Shown: positions 25,020 to 36,970 of the stretch, in pieces
How positions within the stretch are numbered: position 1 is the first letter of the stretch
How the letters are laid out: every line of letters begins with the position of its first letter
Assembly (NCBI GenBank): GCA_024663395.1
Contig: JANFAH010000020.1
Coordinates: forward strand, 930,001 to 994,000
Direction of reading: 5' to 3'
Length of the DNA stretch: 64,000 nt
From: Pisolithus tinctorius
Taxonomy: Eukaryota; Basidiomycota; Agaricomycetes; Boletales; Pisolithaceae
Position numbers and translations under genes: made by a program
The notes under the pieces: generated by a model
What the model was told of the DNA's origin: nothing
Databases searched by the model: none
What the model saw: only the letters and a program-made list of their open reading frames with translations

Positions 25020-26680
25020 ATGAGGCAGGAGCCCCCTCCGGAATACAGAGATGTCGCTGGGCTGAAGGAGGAGATTGCCAATTTGGTTGGCAAGGTGGAT
25101 GCCATTGACAAGCAATTCCTACAGATCAGACAAGCTCTCTCAGAGACCATCCTTGATCCGAATGATCAATTCAAGAAATTTCGTGAAGTGGGTCGCCCTT
25201 CCTTGCCGCATTCCATCTGTCGTTGACGACTACCGCATATCCTCCAGAGCTATATACAGCTTGTTTGGAAGTCGAGAGAGATAGCGGCGAAAGCAAGTGC
25301 TGCTATTAAAGGTGACATGACATGTTATTGGTACCCAAAGATTTCCAAACCGTTGACGGATGATGGTCAGACTTCTGCGGCGATTTGTTGACTCATTTGT
25401 TGGCTGCGGACATCACTAATGATGAGAAGGTTAAAGAACTCGAGGCTGTGATCAAGGTATGCAGCGGCGTTACGTTCTGCTTTCTTGTTATATACGAATT
25501 ATCCCCAGTATTGGCAGGGGAGCGGCGAGATTGACTCCCAGATGGGACAAGACTTTGATAATCTCTGCGATGCACTAGGAGACTTCTCGACCGCCATACG
25601 CAAGCGACTGGAAGACGCGCAAGCTGCGGAAAGAGCTCTGAAACCTGAAATTGACGAGCTGAACAAAGAAATCGCTCGATGCGAATCGGGATCCAGCCGG
25701 TAAATCGTTAGGTTCACCACTGAACTCTGCTCAACTGAATTCCTGTTGGTTTCCAGGGCTCCAACCAACCTTCCCTTGGCGAGTAATCTTCCCCTTTAGC
25801 AGTGGATCACTGTATCTCACACACCCCCATAGCCAAGCTCAGTATTACCCTTTGCTACCTTGGCTGCCGACGCGTATCAGAGAATGAGGCAATCTTGTCA
25901 GCAGAATGGAATTCCCTCCACAATGTGAGCTTCGTTTGAGGTTTGAGACGATGTGATCATCATCTGACATTAGTATTCCCTTCCCGCAGATACATGGGTG
26001 TGCGTACTGGGGCTGGTTTGACATTCACACTAACTTCCGAAGCTATTCGTGTCTCTATCTTGGCAAGTAAGAGCATTTTGCGTGGGTCACCGTGTGGCGC
26101 CATTGAAGCGATTGTATGCGAAGTGTTTTTATACTTGTTCATTGTTCACTTACACTTACTCGTGCAGTCCACATCGCTCAAGGAAGGTACCGCTAATTTG
26201 TTACACCTCTTAGAGGTCCCTGGCGGAGGTAGGCCTGAGCTTGGATAGTTAGGAAGGCTTACACATACTATGCCAGTCGGACGCGCCAAAGATGCGCTGA
26301 TGTTGCAACTCTCTGCTCGACTCGATGCTCTGCGTACGACTCAGTGTGCAATCGATAAGAGTGCAGCGATACTGAAGGACGTCAACAACCTGAAAAGTAA
26401 CACGAGCACCCTTTCCAGTGAACTTACGTGTCTAAACGATGTTTACAATTTGGTATCTTTACTTCTGGTACTATCTAACATACGCTGACCTTCGCATAAA
26501 AGCTCACCAAAGAATCCCTCGAGTTGGTAGACCTGATGAACGCAGACCCACCAGGCATGGATTACGTCAGTCGACTCATTTTTCTCTTCGTTTGATAGTG
26601 TTGACTCGCTTTAACAACAGAATCTCAAGGTTTCTGCCTTACGCATCACATATTCTCCTCTTGGTATTGCGTTAGACAGT
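25020..26680 (+). CDS. Helical pore-forming-like protein 2, possibly degenerate
   Basis: Helical, charged exon-sized segments appear in order on the plus strand: 25020-25190 (starts MRQEPPPEYRD), 25240-25310, 25370-25455, 25505-25700, 26160-26240, 26270-26450 and 26505-26570, separated by GT-AG-like introns. The 25370-25455 segment corresponds to the stretch in gene 1 around 22990 (a hydrophobic start, then charged EK and EI positions). The region expected to hold the hydrophobic hairpin (25750-26150) does not read through cleanly, so this copy may be damaged or my splicing may be wrong. The start is the first in-frame ATG of the helical segment; an earlier start is possible. Homology to its neighbours is moderately supported; a pore-forming role is inference. 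Confidence 0.4.
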
Positions 26681-26689
26681 TATGCAAGA

Positions 26690-27410
26690 GCTTAAAGGAC
26701 GCAATGCAATGAGCGGTAAGGGCGACACTCGTCCTTAAGCAATGTTTGATACGTGGTTTGCGGTATCTCAACTACGAAGTATGGAGGAAATTCACTTCGT
26801 ATTCTTACGTATGTCGTCGATAATGCTGTGTAACTGAGAAGAACAAGTAGCCCATCCAATGGAATGGAACGCCTTGCGCAGCCCTGCATCGTGTTCAATA
26901 CAAACAAAACGAAAATGCATGCAATTCTAGGTGGGTTGAGGCTGGTGCCAATCACCAGATGCGCATCAGGACTATCCGGGCGAATTCGTAAGGTTCAGAT
27001 ACCAGGTAGTAACCACTTGACGCCGTCTTCAAGTGGCCTCTTCACATTACGTTCAATCTTCCCGATGAGTGGCTGCAAACTTTCGATTTCCTAGCCGAAG
27101 GAAATGAGGGTTGTCCGAATGTGTCCTTGTCTGGTGCGCTACGTTGCAATCAGATGATGTTATTCAAATCCAAGTTAGACGCGCACTGTTCCCATCGGGA
27201 TGCGAAGTGTGACTGAAAGTGTTGTCCTATCCCTTGTAGCCGAAGGGAATCCGAACATGCGAAGGCCTTGTTCATGTACCCTAGCACAATGGCCTGAGAT
27301 CCATCTCCTGTGTAGAGTATGACATTTAGCGAGTTACGGTTGCGCGGCAATTACGAACCACCTACCACCCTTCTATCGTCCTCTGCCACTTAGGTGTTTG
27401 AATTGAAACT
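26690..27410. other. Intergenic, nothing recognised
   Basis: Only short, unrelated open frames occur between pore-former-like genes 2 and 3. Confidence 0.45.
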
Positions 27411-28509
27411 ATGAGGTTCAACCTAGGTTTCAGCAAGCTGAAGCAGGACGTTGGACAGAAACTGAAAGCCTCCGACATCGGAGACACGCAGAAATTAACG
27501 CCAGACTTGGCTAAATTACGAAGGCTCGCGCCAGGGCTGGACGACCTGAAGAACATGATGTCCCCAGATGCAGATAAATTACAAAAGCTTTTGCTCGCAC
27601 TGAAGGACGTCCAAAACCGTATTCCTGGCATAGAAGATATCAGTAGCCTTACTAGATGAGGTGGCAACATCCAGAAACTGGTCCCATTTTGGGGAGGCGG
27701 CGATGAAACAGAGTCAAATAGTGAAGATCGGGCGATCGCTGCGCTGTCAGAATCAGAAGAAAAAGAAAATTATAAAAAGGCACAGAAGGTCCTCGACGCC
27801 CCCCAGTCAAAAGCGACGCTTCAGAACGAGATCAAAAATCTTGGGGACGCAGCCGTAACGATCGGGCTTTCATTCGAGAGGGTTGCTAATGCTCTCGTCG
27901 ATGCCCGAAACATTGCGGAGACGCCAGAACAAGCTGATGATCTTTCCAGCTTCGGGGAAACTTGGTCTAAGCACCAACAGGTGTACCCGCATCTAAGAGC
28001 TTTGGAAACTATTTCCTGACACTCCGACAGGAATGGGTCACATTGCTGCAGATGTCACAGGAGGTTGCAAGTCGAGCCCGGCTCACTATAGCCGGTTAGT
28101 GTTTGTTGCTTTCGCCTCTGACTGCCGTGTCTTGACCATCCCAAGATTTTGTGGAAAGCTTCCTCAAGGTCCTGGAGGATGCTACCGTTAGCCTTGACGC
28201 AAAGAAAGAAAAGATAAAGGCTTACCAAGCCGTAGGTTTAATGCAGTACAAAGCGAGTAGCAACCAACTAACTTGTCTGCACAGAAATTGAAAGTGGGAA
28301 TGGACGAGTCCAGGGATCTAGCCCAAGGTTTCGTAGACCTGCAGACCTGCATTAGCAGTTTTTATAAAGACGTCACGGATTGGATGAAACAGAGAAACAA
28401 ACTCAAGGGGGACCACGGTGAGTTCAGTGATATTCGAATATTCAAAAATTGCTTTGCGGTACGAAGAGTGTACGTAGGGCTAATAGACATTTTCGAACTT
28501 CTCGGGTGA
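27411..28509 (+). CDS. Helical pore-forming-like protein 3, apparently C-terminally truncated
   Basis: The ATG at 27411 opens a helical, Leu/Lys/Asp-rich exon (stop in frame at 27657 unless spliced). Plus-strand segments 27710-27980, 28031-28095, 28144-28235 and 28285-28420 continue in a compatible style with short GT-AG introns. The 27790-27980 segment matches the first exon of gene 1 (21861-23564) position for position in several places: a Ser-Lys-x-x-Leu-Gln start, a Leu-Gly-Asp-(Ser/Ala)-Ala step, and a final Trp-(Lys/Ser)-x-His. No hydrophobic hairpin exon follows 28420 before the opposite-strand gene, so the pore-forming half is absent or lost. Confidence 0.45.
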
Positions 28510-28559
28510 ACTTGATGAACTTACATAATCACAACCCACTGGTCGTTCACGAAGCGTCC

Positions 28560-31020
28560 GCGAGCTCGTTTCACAGATAAACTAATATATGTCTAGAAAC
28601 ATCTTGACATAGAGACGAGCATTAAGCAGAGGACTTGCTCGAAATATAGTGTCAACATTCTGGAAAATCTTGACCATGGCAAGCACAACATATGCAATTC
28701 TGTCACGCCGCATCTGGACTCCATATTTGTATACCCCCTCGGCGCACGCGACACACTTTCCAAGATCCATGTTTGCTAATCCACTGACGATGAGGGAGTT
28801 TGAAAGTTTGTACTCGGAATGATACCTTGGGTGCCGGTGTCAGTGGCATCCCTCGAAATAGTTGCTCCTGACCACTTGGCTTGTTCTGCAGCCCGAGTGT
28901 CGAGCAACAACTGATATTTCGACGTACCCACTCCTGCATCAAACATGATCCTAGAACTGTAAATTCAGCAATCCATACCGACGCCATGTGCCAAATGATG
29001 TCACCTACCACCGCAAGTGAGCTTGATCGTCACCTAGGTCTGTTAATGAAGGCATTGCCAAGTAAATTTCCTCTAATCCCTGCTAGTGGCGGTAACATTT
29101 CCACGTTTTCGAGTGTGTGGCACCACTTACACTAATGCTTCCTTCCCTTCGAATGCAATCCACCACCTGAGCTTTGTCAAATGCGTCCATGGAAACAAAT
29201 GATTGGGCTTACCTTTGGTAATAGTTGGTCCACTTCCGCACAGATTCCACACCAACAGAGCCACAGGATCTATTAATGAATGGATGATCAGTGACGAAAG
29301 GTAACAAGTTGATGGTGACCTTGCCTTTCCTGTGATGTCCTCCTCCAGCGCTCGTTGTTGATCCTCATCTTCTGTAGCATTAAGTTTCGCTTGGAGCGCC
29401 TCTATCTCTTGTACCATGGAGGGAGTATTCAGTTGTCTACATAAGGCGTTCAAGAGGTGGAGTACTGAGCGGTGTAGTTATAGTACCAACCTGTCATATG
29501 CCATGTGACTCACTTGGCCTGTCCGTCTGGAGCCAGAAAGGATCAAGGGTATAAAAAGATATATTTTGAGGCAAAAAGACTACTCACTGCAACACGCCTT
29601 GAAGGTATATATTGTAGAAGGTGGTACAAATATGTTCGAGTAGCTTGTTGTGATTAGGATTAGCCCCAATTCTTTCTCGCAAGTAGCAACACTTACACCA
29701 GCACTCAGAGTGTATGCTATGGACTTCAACTCATGCTGTACTTTTTGCATTTCATCAGCATACCGACCCGGCGCATCATCCCTGGCACCAAGGGTCTGGC
29801 ACCGCCTGTACAACCGCGGTAACATAGCATCAAGGCGCGGGTTCTGACCAGCATTGAATTGCTGGTTGCCCATAAATAGATTGTGTGTCATCATCCAATC
29901 GATGCATGACAATTTTCGTGGGTGCGTCAGTAAACCATCCTCTAAAGCTGCAGTGTGAGTTTTTGGATGAATATGCTCAACTGTGACTGGCCAACCTTCT
30001 ATACTGCCTACAGAGATCTCGCTGAGTGAATCAGTTCCCATCATCCAGGGGAACCTTTCGAAGAAGCTTATCTCCCCGACCTACACCCGGTGGCGGGTGT
30101 GAGCAGGACAGGCTGTGAAAATATGAGTACTCACGTAATTTCTCAGATGCTGGAGACCAAATATATCCAAGAAAAATCTGATTGTTCCGTTTTTTGTCTG
30201 TTTATTTTGTTGCCATCATTAGCATGGGCTTGTGTTTAATAGTTGTCCAACGCACCTCACACTTGTGATGGGCATTGTGCCCTGTTGGTTGGTTCTGCAG
30301 ATAAGGTGATCAGTACAGGCAAACACCGTGAATGAGAAGAAAAACTACCATATTTATGAGGGTATAAAAGTGCTCCCTACAATTCGAGACATAGCATCAA
30401 TCACAGCACTCAGAGTCGTGCCATGGGCTTACCGAATACTTCGGAATTGTTCCCTCCTCCATGTACAGGGCGGTTCTCTTCGCCAGACTTGCGGGCTTGC
30501 GACAGTATACAGTGGTGTCAAAATCCGTGGCTCTGTGGAGTGGTTCCTACTTTCTGAGGCAAGGTCTGAAACTCAAAGTCAAAAGGTGAGCAGTGTACGA
30601 TGATTGGGAAGAACTCACCATCCCCAGAATCCCTTCGCTCTCCATTATCGTCAACTCTGTAGAAATCGGAGCATTGGATGACTGTTACCACCAAATAGTT
30701 GCCTGCAGCACGGGTGGATAAGGCTTTTAGTAGTAGCACAAAATGTTCATTCGCAGGAAGCTGGAGGCTCTTCGGTTGACATAGCGCCAGATGTTTTTCT
30801 TCGTCATGATATGCCAGGGCGAGATCAATCCAATTCTCCATGCAATTACTTAGCCTTAGATAACTGGATACGCGAGAGACCCTGGGGCAATAAGCTGAGT
30901 TCGTGGAGTCAATGCCCGCGATCCACATATCCTCAAATATATTGCCAGTTTGATTGAAATTGCCATTAGAATAGTCACCGTAATCACCCAGCTGGTTATA
31001 TCAGGCTCCACGTGAACATG
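28560..31020 (-). CDS. Hypothetical multi-exon protein
   Basis: On the minus strand, exon-like frames run from about 30990 (preceded by a CCAG acceptor) through 30600, then 30044-29690, 29460-29320 and possibly 29010-28700. The first part contains NGNFNQTGN and MWIAGIDSTNSAYCPRVSR; the second contains NLFMGNQQFNAGQNPRLDAM; the third is helical. No domain is recognised and the start lies further upstream, unresolved. The 28770-28970 part has a diverged duplicate at 44610-44820 that keeps the same minus-strand reading frame, so that part may be a separate gene fragment. Confidence that something here is coding is moderate; the single-gene model is weak. Confidence 0.4.
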
Positions 31021-31176
31021 GGTATGAATGGCTTAACTGACCGCAATCCGTTGACCACAACACTCGTCAAGCCGGCCCCGCCATCCATCCAGACTCAATC
31101 GATATGGATGGAAAACCGTTTTCATGAGCCCTGGCATATGAGGGCCACCGTAATCATTCTGTATTAATGCAAATGG

Positions 31177-33006
31177 TTATGCTCGCATGTACATGGGGGA
31201 GAAAGTGCCTACGGATGTAGTCGTCCATCCGCACGGGCCATCACAGCAACCGGGACATTGCTCGACGTCAACCATAACCTTGAAATTGTTCCATCTGCCC
31301 CAGACCACCCTCGCAGCCCAAATCGATCGGGGAAGGTGGGCATGCTTAATGAAGTGGTCGTTGCGGCGTTCATAGGCGTCGTGTTCATGTTTGGGCATAC
31401 TCTGAGCATGTTCTGCACGTACATTCCACATTCGATCATATGCCCTCTTGCCGAAGCGTGTCCAGTCTTCCTCTTGAGCTGCAGGGTGCTCGTCAGAGAT
31501 AACATGCACCCATCCTTGGCCGTGGTAGTATCCGAGACCAACAGCGAAGGAAGATCCAACATCGTCGTTGGCATAGACGATGACAATGAGATCATCTATG
31601 TGGGATGATAGTGTGACAGTGTCCCCTATAAACTTGCGTGGGTAGGTGCCGCAGCGGGCGAATCCAGAGTACGAAGCAGTCTTGTCATCAAGTGTAAATT
31701 CACACCGCATCTCATTGGCATCCTGGTGATGAGCAAGATAGAGTGTCTTGAACTCTGGATATGCCATGGGAATAGTGTCAATAATTGGAATCCTGTCGAA
31801 GCTGGACCCAGAGGATACCAAATTGATGGTGACCAGATTACCCCGAAAGTCACTGCATGCTAATATGGCCTTGAAATAAGATGGGGTGTCACGAGAGGGG
31901 ATGACGGGCAAGCACACTTTGATGCCCGCATTGTTGACAGTGAATGTGCAAAGTTGCTGGCTGAGCGATCGGGCACACCACCTCAACCATGCCAGTCTGC
32001 ACCAGTGTAGCGGGTTGGTCGCAATCTTCGCGAAGTTGCGCTGGATGTACCAGGGATTCCCAAGTTCGTTCCGTTCAATGTGCTCCATTAGTCTGTCGAC
32101 AAATTCGTTGGTCTCCACCTTCCTGATGTTGCCACGATCACGAAAGTCGCTTGGATCTTCTGCCAGGACACTGCCCGCTCGCAGCTTCCATGGATTCCAT
32201 GCGAATATGCTCTGATCGTTGGATACGCGGATAATTTCTAGTTGTAGCCTCTCAAATGCCTTCTCCCCCTCTCCATACAACATCGGCATGCTCACTCCAA
32301 ACAACCCCATCAACGAGTATGCCCGGTCTTCCACGCGCGTTGTCTTTCGGTCAGCCGCCCACGACATGATTTGTGCGACACTGAAGCGCTGCCCAGCCAG
32401 GCCGTCCTTCAGAAGTTCCCGGGGAATGTGCGTAATTCTCTCCAACATCAGTGCAAGTTGCCGTTTGCAACCAATAGACACCCAGTCCTTGTTGAAGAAT
32501 TCCACCCGCCTGGGTGCGATGAGTTCCTGTAGTGTCCAACCCCCCACAAACCACTCCGGCCAGCCGTTGGACTTGTGGAACTTGTTGCCATCTCGCTTGA
32601 CAGGGAAGACCGACTCGTCAACATCGTTGAGGTACGCATAGCATACCTGTGCATTTTGGTACCACCGATACATCGAATTGATGGCTTCCGATAGCTCTGA
32701 ACTACTCCGCTTGTCGATGCAGCAGGTATCTATCCACAACCACTTGTAGCCGTCGTTCATAGCTTGCTCACAGCTCTTGATGATCTTCTGGTAGCCGTCG
32801 CGCCGCCTGACTTCGTCTCTCTTCCGCTCCTCCATCTTCATGAGCCCAATCATCTCTTTGTAGCCGACTTCGGCGCCCCAGCGATGTGATAATATCGCAT
32901 AACGAGTACCTTTGTCATCAAGCTCCTTCAGAACTTCACGTTCAGGATCGGTTTGTTGGATGTCTGTCTCCCGGTCGAGAACAGCTCTCACATCTAGTAA
33001 CTTCAT
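31177..33006 (-). CDS. HET (heterokaryon incompatibility) domain protein
   Basis: A single intronless frame of 609 aa starts at the ATG at 33006 (MKLLDVRAVLD). The HET domain fills about residues 35-165, with its three classic blocks: YAILSHRWG near residue 37, WLWIDTCCIDKRSSSELSEA near residue 88, and WTLQELIAP near residue 158. The remaining 400 residues continue the arrangement usual in basidiomycete HET proteins (EDRAYSLMGLFGVSMPMLYG, a motif shared by that group) and end in a less conserved region. In ascomycetes HET domains trigger cell death after non-self fusion; the role in basidiomycetes is less certain. The neighbouring cluster of pore-former-like genes makes a defence or allorecognition context attractive but unproven. 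Confidence 0.93.
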   Translation of the reverse strand: MKLLDVRAVLDRETDIQQTDPEREVLKELDDKGTRYAILSHRWGAEVGYKEMIGLMKMEERKRDEVRRRDGYQKIIKSCEQAMNDGYKWLWIDTCCIDKRSSSELSEAINSMYRWYQNAQVCYAYLNDVDESVFPVKRDGNKFHKSNGWPEWFVGGWTLQELIAPRRVEFFNKDWVSIGCKRQLALMLERITHIPRELLKDGLAGQRFSVAQIMSWAADRKTTRVEDRAYSLMGLFGVSMPMLYGEGEKAFERLQLEIIRVSNDQSIFAWNPWKLRAGSVLAEDPSDFRDRGNIRKVETNEFVDRLMEHIERNELGNPWYIQRNFAKIATNPLHWCRLAWLRWCARSLSQQLCTFTVNNAGIKVCLPVIPSRDTPSYFKAILACSDFRGNLVTINLVSSGSSFDRIPIIDTIPMAYPEFKTLYLAHHQDANEMRCEFTLDDKTASYSGFARCGTYPRKFIGDTVTLSSHIDDLIVIVYANDDVGSSFAVGLGYYHGQGWVHVISDEHPAAQEEDWTRFGKRAYDRMWNVRAEHAQSMPKHEHDAYERRNDHFIKHAHLPRSIWAARVVWGRWNNFKVMVDVEQCPGCCDGPCGWTTTSVGTFSPMYMRA

Positions 33007-35654
33007 CTTTCTAAGAGGTCAATACAATGTTCAACATGTCAACAAGTTATCGCACATACCCTCCAGGTTTCCCAGCGTAGGACCAAAGGCAAGGGACGAC
33101 CGATGCTGGTTGCTGGTCACAGATCTCAAGAGAGGGATGCTAGTGTTGGACGTGAGCGTCAGTTGCAAAATTTTATGTATATTCGGCTGCCATGCGGAAC
33201 AGGCCTTTCAGACTTGGCATGCGTTCGACGCGGACACCGGTCCCTTGTTCGTCATCCTGTCTATAGGGCGCCTATCAAAAACACGAGGCAGTTAAACGGG
33301 GTCTCCGTGTAGTACATTTCAGTCGGTTCTCTCTGTGGTGACAGTTACGGTGGCATCTCCGTTGACCCAATTGTGTACCATCAACATGGGCACATATGAA
33401 TCTACGCAGGGAATCGTTGTTGGCGCAAGGAAGTCTTTGACTTCGCCTTCGTAGTCAGTCACCAGTATACTGGGGTACACTACAAAGCGCCGACCTCTGG
33501 TCTGAGGGTGTACAGCTCTACGGCTGCAGGATTAGCCCCCTTCCCCCCAACCGTGTGCCGAGATCTCATCTCAGTACGCTGTGCAATACTCCTAGTAGCG
33601 GGGAGTCTGCCATTGGCCTTTCATGAGAATATCGGGACCCCAGCTAGGCGGGCGGGCGACAGGCAACGGCGTTTTCAGCGCTCATTCAGAATGTAGGTAA
33701 GAATACGAGAAGGGAATTCACCCAACTGACATTTCATGTTCATAGAGCGCGCAACCATAGCTGTTGCTTCGATTATAGCCATATTATGCGCAACGTACCA
33801 TCGAGTTACGTCTACAGAACTACCCGAAGGAATACCAGTCCACAGCAACCTCCATTTGGAAGTGACTTGTCGTAAGACTCTTTTCGCACTCGGTAAGACA
33901 CTTTTGTCCAATGAGAGGGCTCGCTCAAGTGCGAAAGGGTTGTTAACAACCGAGTCACATAACAGTTTCCCAGATATATCATTTCCAATGTACGTGTGCA
34001 GCTGGGGTCGTCTGCTTCTTGAACCTGCATCCCAGCGACATGGTTTTTGATGTCCTTGCATGCATGCCGTTTCTTATTCAGTTGTCTTTCTGTTTCACTC
34101 AAGGAGTGCCGACTGGACATGCGCTGGAACATATCCGCAGAAGAGAGCGCTAAACACGAACCTGACGTGTTGGCTTGCTTGTGTCATAGCATTGAAACGC
34201 GCTGAGCAGAGCGCAGACAAACTAGAAAGTTATGTGACACGTTCTCGACAATGTGATCTCAGCGGACGACCATCTGTTTCTGGAGGGCATCAGGAATCTG
34301 CAGGAGAGGGTGGTCAGCATCTCCAGCAGGGGTTCGGTGCGTTTAGGCAGGTTGTTCCCGGGGATTTCGCCGAGACTTTTGCTGGGGCGATTTGCGTGGA
34401 GCAAAGTGGTCGATGCAACTTGCCCATTTGCACCAGGAGTTGCCCAGAGTCGATCAGATGGAGGAATTACCAGCCCTACTTATGAAAATCTGACCTAACG
34501 CCTAATATCAAACTGAGTATGCACGGGCCATCATTATCCTGGAATCATACTGATTTTCGGAACATGCTTATGTGGACAGCAAGTTCGATTGACAGCTTTC
34601 AGCAATTACTGGATCACCCTGACATTTAAACTAGGAGATGCCGCATTCTTGTAATGATATGATAGGCATCGGAAACGCTGGTGAGGTGTCCGCGAAGGAA
34701 GGTTTTCATGTTTAACTATGCAAGCACGTCAGTGGAATGTATCGCAGGTATGAAAATAACCTCAAGGTAGCACCGCGTGCGTTCGACTTATTCCAAGGAC
34801 AGTGACACTATACGTCGTGGGTTCCCGGCGTTTCGCCGAGCCTATGTTTAACGAGGCGATCCAATTGACGGGAGGTACACCGTACCGCAGATTGCCAGGG
34901 ATTCTATATCATACCCTAACCTCCTCGCTGAGAGAACGACTGCAAGTCCTTTCCATAAACTAGCCACGGTTCGACCCTCGGCAAGCCGTCGCTTGTGCAA
35001 CACGCGGGTACCAGCGTAAGATTGTGTAGGCTCTACGCGTTACTGCTCGTCGGTCTAGGAGAGATGTGAAGTACTGTATTGGAGTGGGGAGATGAGAGAA
35101 AGAGAGGTATATATCGTGCTGTGATGATGTGGGGACTTGGGCGAAAACCGGAGGTTTTCCGGCCCGAGGCTAGGACCCGAAGAAAGTCCTCGAGCTGAGC
35201 TGTGTGGGTGGGCTGGGCACCGAACAGATCAGCTTTGAGAGGACGGCTGTCGAGCTCAAAGCGTTGGGCAAAACTGGTTGGAACAAACTGTTTTGCGCGG
35301 ACTGTGAGAGGGAGTGGAGGGTGGGTGCAAGAAAGGAACTGCTGAGCGCACTGACCGACTCAGTTCAGGCGCGAGGTGGTGGCAAGAGCGAGAGAGCGAA
35401 TGCCACCTCGCTTCTCACGCCTAGACTATATTCACTGCGGAAACGAAATTTTAGTGGGGGGGATAATCAGACTCTTTAAATGTAGATAATCCGACCTTAG
35501 ATTTTTTTTGGAAGATATAACCATTAGTCTGAGCAAAATCTGACTAGACGATTTCTGAGTAACATGTCCAAATAATCCCATGTACGCGAGATCCGAATAT
35601 AGACAATACACCAATAACCTGACCTCTCGCACGACGCATTTCCCGACCCCGACT
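33007..35654. other. Gene-poor region with repeat fragments
   Basis: No complete gene was found. It contains a dispersed duplicate (33800-34030, listed separately), a perfect small hairpin near 35142-35160 (GAAAACC..GGTTTTC) and purine-rich sequence near 35080-35110. Open frames such as 34253-34498 have no recognisable domain. Confidence 0.5.
33800..34030 (-). repeat. Dispersed duplicate, copy at 33.8 kb
   Basis: Read on the minus strand, this segment matches 43985-44160 on the plus strand at many positions. Both encode a peptide with GK(L/Q)LCD, then FALERA(L/F)SL, in the same frame. The copies have diverged by substitutions and by small indels near 33880-33900. It probably derives from a duplicated gene or transposon fragment; no family is recognised. 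Confidence 0.6.
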
Positions 35655-36756
35655 ATGCTCGACTCCATCGACCATAATCCAACGATACTGCTATCTGAAA
35701 AGTGGCCCTTTCTACCTTTCCAACCCTCAGAAAGACAGATGGACTTAGCTTTTTTTTCCCTTGGTCTCCACATTCCCCGGTTCACCATGTTCACCATGAA
35801 CAAGCATTTTGTACGTCTGTCTGCCTGTACTTATCCATCTGGCGTACTTATTCATTCGGTCAAGGTCAATATCCATGCTAATGACACAGTTTCTACTTCA
35901 CAGGCCGATGAAATTGAGCTCGTCGATGTGATATCCAAATCAACTACTGTCCAAAATTGGCCCCATGTTATTAGACTTCAGGTTCCACCTAGCATCCAGA
36001 ACATCATGGTATCTTTTGAGCCAAAGTTTCAAGGTCCCATAGTACGTCATTTGCCTCCGTGTTCTAGGATTGTGTTCACTCACCTCACGTTCCAGACCAT
36101 AGAATTTTCGTTGACTACCATATTACCAGAAGATCTGTTCATCGCCAACTCCTCGCCTGCAGATGCCAACCAATCTGCCACCACGGTGAGTTACTACGTG
36201 TTTAATTTTCTTGCTAATGCATTGCATAGGGCCCTGCAAGGACGTTGCCTGCAGCTCCAATCTCCACCCTCTTTGATGTTGCGGGCAATGCTTCTCCCGG
36301 TGACAACCGTATCAAGTTAACGAGTGCCGAGCCCCTCACGCCTCGCGCCCCTGCCATCGATAACAGTGAGACCGAGCCTGAAAGTCAGGAAGGGACCCCT
36401 AGGCTCCTCGAGGTAAGTTCTAATGGACCGTTCCTCGCTTTACTGATGTCGTCTTTTAGGAAGTCGCTTCAGAATTACCTGTCTCCACTGTATCTGCTCG
36501 TGGTCCTCACTGTCCCCTCAAGCATAGCTTCACACCTGATAGCTTTGCTGAATCTGAGGATATTGGTAGCATCAGCACACAGTTCCTCCGTGTATGTATT
36601 CTTTTTTTTTCATTTTGCGTCATTATGTACTCATGTTATTACCTTACCTAGGACAGGTGGGCTCAGATAAGGGAGAACCTCATAGCCGGGCAGGAACGTT
36701 ACAAGCCGATCTTCGCTGATACTAGCACCCCCCCCACCAAATGCTCTCGCAAGTAG
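35655..36756 (+). CDS. Hypothetical protein, six phase-0 exons
   Basis: Six exons (35655-35810, 35904-36041, 36096-36185, 36230-36412, 36460-36591, 36652-36756) give 267 aa. Every intron is GT-AG and in phase 0. The ATG at 35655 starts MLDSIDHNPTILLSEKWPFL. The N-terminal half looks globular. From exon 4 on, the protein is Pro/Ser/Thr/Glu-rich, and it ends in a basic, Arg-containing segment (DRWAQIRENLIAGQERYKP). No domain is recognised. It lies only about 215 bp upstream of the transposase relic on the same strand, so it could be an accessory gene of that element or an unrelated host gene. Confidence 0.65.
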
Positions 36757-36856
36757 TACCTTCATCTTTGTATGTAGAAATTTGCCTTCGCGAGTTGTAT
36801 AACCAGCATGCACGTGATCTTTTTTTTTGTCCACGTGAGATCCCGTTCCCGCCCAT

Positions 36857-36936
36857 CCGCACCCGCACCTGCACCTGCACCCGCACCCACACCCACACCT
36901 GCACCCGCACCCGCACCCACACCTGCACCCACTACA
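36857..36936 (+). repeat. Hexanucleotide microsatellite (CACCCR-type)
   Basis: About thirteen imperfect copies of a six-base unit alternating CACCCG, CACCCA and CACCTG run through this stretch. Confidence 0.9.
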
Positions 36937-36970
36937 GTACATCGCCCACATTGATCAAGCTATTGCCTCG

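Noticed and set aside
36857..36936. Telomere-like repeat
   Set aside because: The CACCCR hexamers are not TTAGGG-type and lie internally between two genes.
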